Assembly (NCBI GenBank): GCA_946482165.1
Contig: CAMLQS010000034.1
Location: 1-23,454 of the forward strand
Reading direction: 5' to 3'
DNA from: an uncultured Verrucomicrobiota bacterium
GTDB taxonomy: Bacteria; Verrucomicrobiota; Verrucomicrobiae; Opitutales; Opitutaceae
Length of the DNA: 23,454 bases
Below the pieces are notes generated by a model. It ran no database searches. It was not told the origin of the DNA and saw only the letters and a program-made list of their open reading frames with translations. The position numbers and the translations under genes are program-made. Numbering within the stretch: the stretch's first letter is position 1; each line of letters begins with the position of its first letter. Of this stretch, positions 21,386 through 23,454 are shown piece by piece.

Positions 21386-23454
21386 ATGCATCTCAAAGCG
21401 CTAAAGCTTCACGGTTTTAAATCCTTCGCCGACCCGACCACCCTGCGCTTTGAACCCGGCGTGACCGCCATCGTCGGTCCCAATGGCTGCGGAAAATCCA
21501 ATGTCGCCGACTCCATCCGATGGGTGCTCGGCGAGCAATCCGCCAAAGCCCTGCGCGGCGGCAAGATGCAGGACGTGATTTTCGAGGGCGCCGACACCCG
21601 GAAACCCGCCCAGATGTGCGAGGTTTCGCTTTTGCTCACCGATTGCGAAAAGCAGCTCGGGAGCGAGTTTCACGAGATCGAGATCATGCGCCGCGTCTAC
21701 CGTGACGGCGGCGGCGAGTATTTTTTCAACGGCCAGCCCTGCCGCCTGAAAGACATCCAAAAGCTTTTCATGGATACCGGCATCGGCCGGACCAGCTACT
21801 CGATCATGGCGCAAGGCCAGATCGATCAAATCCTCTCCTCCAAGCCCGAGGAGCGCCGCGCCGTGTTCGAGGAGGCCGCCGGAATCACGAAGTATAAATC
21901 GCAGCGCAAGGAAGCCCTCCAAAAGCTCTCCCTCACCGACACCAACCTCACGCGTGTCGCCGACGTCATCTCCGAGGTCGGTCGCCAGATCGGTTCGCTG
22001 CGCCGCCAGGCCTCGAAGGCGCTGCGTTACAAAAAGCTGACCTGGCGTCTTCGGCATCTCGTGCTCGCCCATCACGGCCAGGCCCACGCCACGCTCGCCG
22101 CGCAGTTGGCCCAGCTCGAGGAAAACGTCATCAAGCTCCGTGCCGCCGCCGAGACGCGCCGCACCCATCTCCATCAGCAGCAATCCGCGCTGGAGGAGAA
22201 AAAGACCGCCCGCGCGCGTTTGAACCAGCGGGTGCAGGAGGCGCAGCAAGCCGTCTTCGACCTGCGTTCCGAAAAAGAGCAGGCGGAGAACGCCGCCAAC
22301 CTCGCCCAGATCAAACGCAGCGGCCTCGCCGAACGCCTCGCCTCTTCGCAGGACAACCTCGGCGAACTCGAGATGCAGCTCCGCGAGCTCGAATCGCAGG
22401 TCGACACCGGCGCGCAGGACAAGGAGCAGCAGCTCACGCTCCTCGGCAGCTCCGACGCCGTGTTCCAGGACCGCAACCGCGAGCTCGGCGTGCTCGAAGC
22501 CGAGCTGCAAAAGCACGAGCAGGAGATTTCGCAGACCAAATTTCAGCTCCTCCAGTTCGAGAGCAACGTCGCGCGTCTCCGCACCGACACCACGAGCTAC
22601 GAGGTGGACCAGAAAACCTCCGCGCAACGCCACGACTCGCTCGCCGTCGAGGTCGAGTCCGTGCGCGTGCAGCAGTCCGAGGCCGCCGCCCAGCTCTCCG
22701 ACGTCAACGCGCGGGTCGAGGAGGCGCAGGTCGCCAAGGCGCGCGCCCATTCCGAGACGCAGGACCTCCAGATTCAAATCGGCGAACTCACGAAGGAGTT
22801 CCGCGAGGCGCAGAAGAAGCTCCAGGAAATCGACCGCAATCTCGCCCAGCGCACCGCCCGCCTGAAGCTGCTCCAGCAGCTCGCCGAGAAGTTCGAGGGC
22901 TTCGGCGAAGGGGCCAAGGCTATTCTCCAGGGCCGGTTCAGCAGTCTCTTCACCCCGGCCCCCGCGCCGGACGCCGCGCCCGACGCTCCTCCGCCCGCGC
23001 CGAGTTTCAAGCCGCGCCCCCTCGCCGACGGCCTGCGTCCGCGCGCGGAGTGGGCACGCGCGCTCGAGGCGATCCTCGGCGCGGCCAGCGAAGCCGTCGT
23101 CGTCGCCGACCTCGACATCGCCCAGAAAATTTTGGCCGAGTTGGAGAACCAGCAGATCGGCAGCGCCGCGCTTACGATTTCAGATTTCAAATCCGAGATT
23201 TCGAATCCGGCGGCATTGCCGCCGATGCTGCGGCCAGCGACCGATTCGCTCGAGTTTGCCGACGATTCCCATCCGGCGGTTGCGCTCCTGCGCTCCTGCT
23301 ATCTTGCCGACGATCTCCACACGTTCCTCGGCTACTGGCGCGCTAACCCCGATTTTCGCTTCCTCGCCGTCGCCACCGCGAAGGGCGAGCTCGTCGACTC
23401 GCGCGGCGTCATCTACGGCGGCTTCCGCAAGAAATCCGGCGGCGCCGGCAGCCT
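21386..23454 (+). CDS. smc: Chromosome segregation protein SMC (partial, runs off right edge)
   Basis: The first 689 codons of the condensin-like ATPase start at the ATG at 21386 (MHLKALKLHGFKSFADPTTLRFEPG). The Walker A motif is GPNGCGKSN (31-39), followed by VADSIRWVLGEQSAKALRG, the R-loop and the Q-loop region 'IGRTSYSIMAQGQIDQILSSKPEERRAVFEEAAGI', all standard for bacterial SMC. A Gln/Glu-rich coiled-coil arm fills about 170-515. Next comes a Pro/Ala-rich stretch (about 519-545, 'TPAPAPDAAPDAPPPAP'), then the hinge ('EWARALEAILGAASEAVVVADLDIAQKIL' onward). The signature motif, Walker B and second arm lie beyond the window. SMC dimers with ScpAB organise and separate chromosomes. The Pro/Ala insert before the hinge and an AT-rich repeat near 23182 are unusual. 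No ribosome-binding site is evident before the ATG. Confidence 0.96.
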   Translation, partial: MHLKALKLHGFKSFADPTTLRFEPGVTAIVGPNGCGKSNVADSIRWVLGEQSAKALRGGKMQDVIFEGADTRKPAQMCEVSLLLTDCEKQLGSEFHEIEIMRRVYRDGGGEYFFNGQPCRLKDIQKLFMDTGIGRTSYSIMAQGQIDQILSSKPEERRAVFEEAAGITKYKSQRKEALQKLSLTDTNLTRVADVISEVGRQIGSLRRQASKALRYKKLTWRLRHLVLAHHGQAHATLAAQLAQLEENVIKLRAAAETRRTHLHQQQSALEEKKTARARLNQRVQEAQQAVFDLRSEKEQAENAANLAQIKRSGLAERLASSQDNLGELEMQLRELESQVDTGAQDKEQQLTLLGSSDAVFQDRNRELGVLEAELQKHEQEISQTKFQLLQFESNVARLRTDTTSYEVDQKTSAQRHDSLAVEVESVRVQQSEAAAQLSDVNARVEEAQVAKARAHSETQDLQIQIGELTKEFREAQKKLQEIDRNLAQRTARLKLLQQLAEKFEGFGEGAKAILQGRFSSLFTPAPAPDAAPDAPPPAPSFKPRPLADGLRPRAEWARALEAILGAASEAVVVADLDIAQKILAELENQQIGSAALTISDFKSEISNPAALPPMLRPATDSLEFADDSHPAVALLRSCYLADDLHTFLGYWRANPDFRFLAVATAKGELVDSRGVIYGGFRKKSGGAGS
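23182..23209 (+). repeat. Tandem 14-bp AT-rich repeat inside smc hinge
   Basis: AGATTTCAAATCCG (23182-23195) is followed at once by AGATTTCGAATCCG (23196-23209), 13 of 14 identical, within otherwise GC-rich coding sequence. It encodes SDFKSEISNP in the SMC frame without breaking it. The stretch resembles the short 'atttcagatttcaaat' repeats scattered in some genomes and may be an in-frame insertion. Confidence 0.55.

Noticed and set aside
1..23454. CRISPR arrays, tRNA or rRNA genes, integrase or transposase genes
   Set aside because: I saw no regularly spaced repeats, cloverleaf-like sequence, rRNA signature or recombinase motif on either strand.

Overview
The window is GC-rich, dense chromosomal DNA. 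It most likely comes from a Verrucomicrobiota bacterium of the Opitutaceae type. This is inferred from gene content, not from a marker search. The pointers are a pseudopilin ending in an H-X9-DG motif, two LacI regulators beside secreted carbohydrate-active proteins, a Ser/Thr kinase with a large extracytoplasmic domain, proteins built on 'DPxxAxxW' repeats, and mostly weak Shine-Dalgarno sites. I see no tRNA, rRNA, CRISPR array or transposase gene.

Left part (1-12.4 kb): a carbohydrate-use island under two paralogous LacI-type regulators. LacI-1 (1963-3054, +) is divergent from a secreted polysaccharide-lyase-like protein, which is translationally coupled to a repeat protein cut by the left edge. 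LacI-2 (11324-12385, +) is divergent from a minus-strand series: a 2-hydroxyacid dehydrogenase, a secreted parallel beta-helix protein, a secreted alpha/beta hydrolase, an H-X9-DG pseudopilin and a GH127 beta-L-arabinofuranosidase-like enzyme. A plausible reading is degradation of an arabinose- and/or uronate-containing polymer. Palindromes in the intergenic regions are good operator candidates: two near-identical sites 31 bp apart before LacI-1/lyase, and a shared GTTAnnnnGGTAAC site before both LacI-2/dehydrogenase and the pseudopilin.

The GH127 gene is bracketed by two different 160-180 bp elements, each folding as one long hairpin with terminal inverted repeats and an apparent target duplication. 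They look like non-autonomous, MITE-like insertions. The one at 3050-3221 lies exactly between two convergent genes, and its CTTAG duplication supplies the stop codon of both.

Right part (12.4-23.5 kb): mostly housekeeping and signalling genes. These are ferrochelatase (hemH), a membrane Ser/Thr kinase with a jelly-roll-like C-terminal domain, an orphan CHASE4-type/HisKA_3 histidine kinase, a small unrecognised protein, phosphoglycerate mutase (gpmI) with a clear intrinsic terminator, an ECF sigma factor overlapping a membrane protein, a small ORF in a hairpin-rich gap, and the first 689 codons of smc running off the right edge.

I found no complete defence or mobile system. The most unusual features are the two palindromic elements, the operator sets, and the pairing of a pseudopilin with the glycan-degradation genes.
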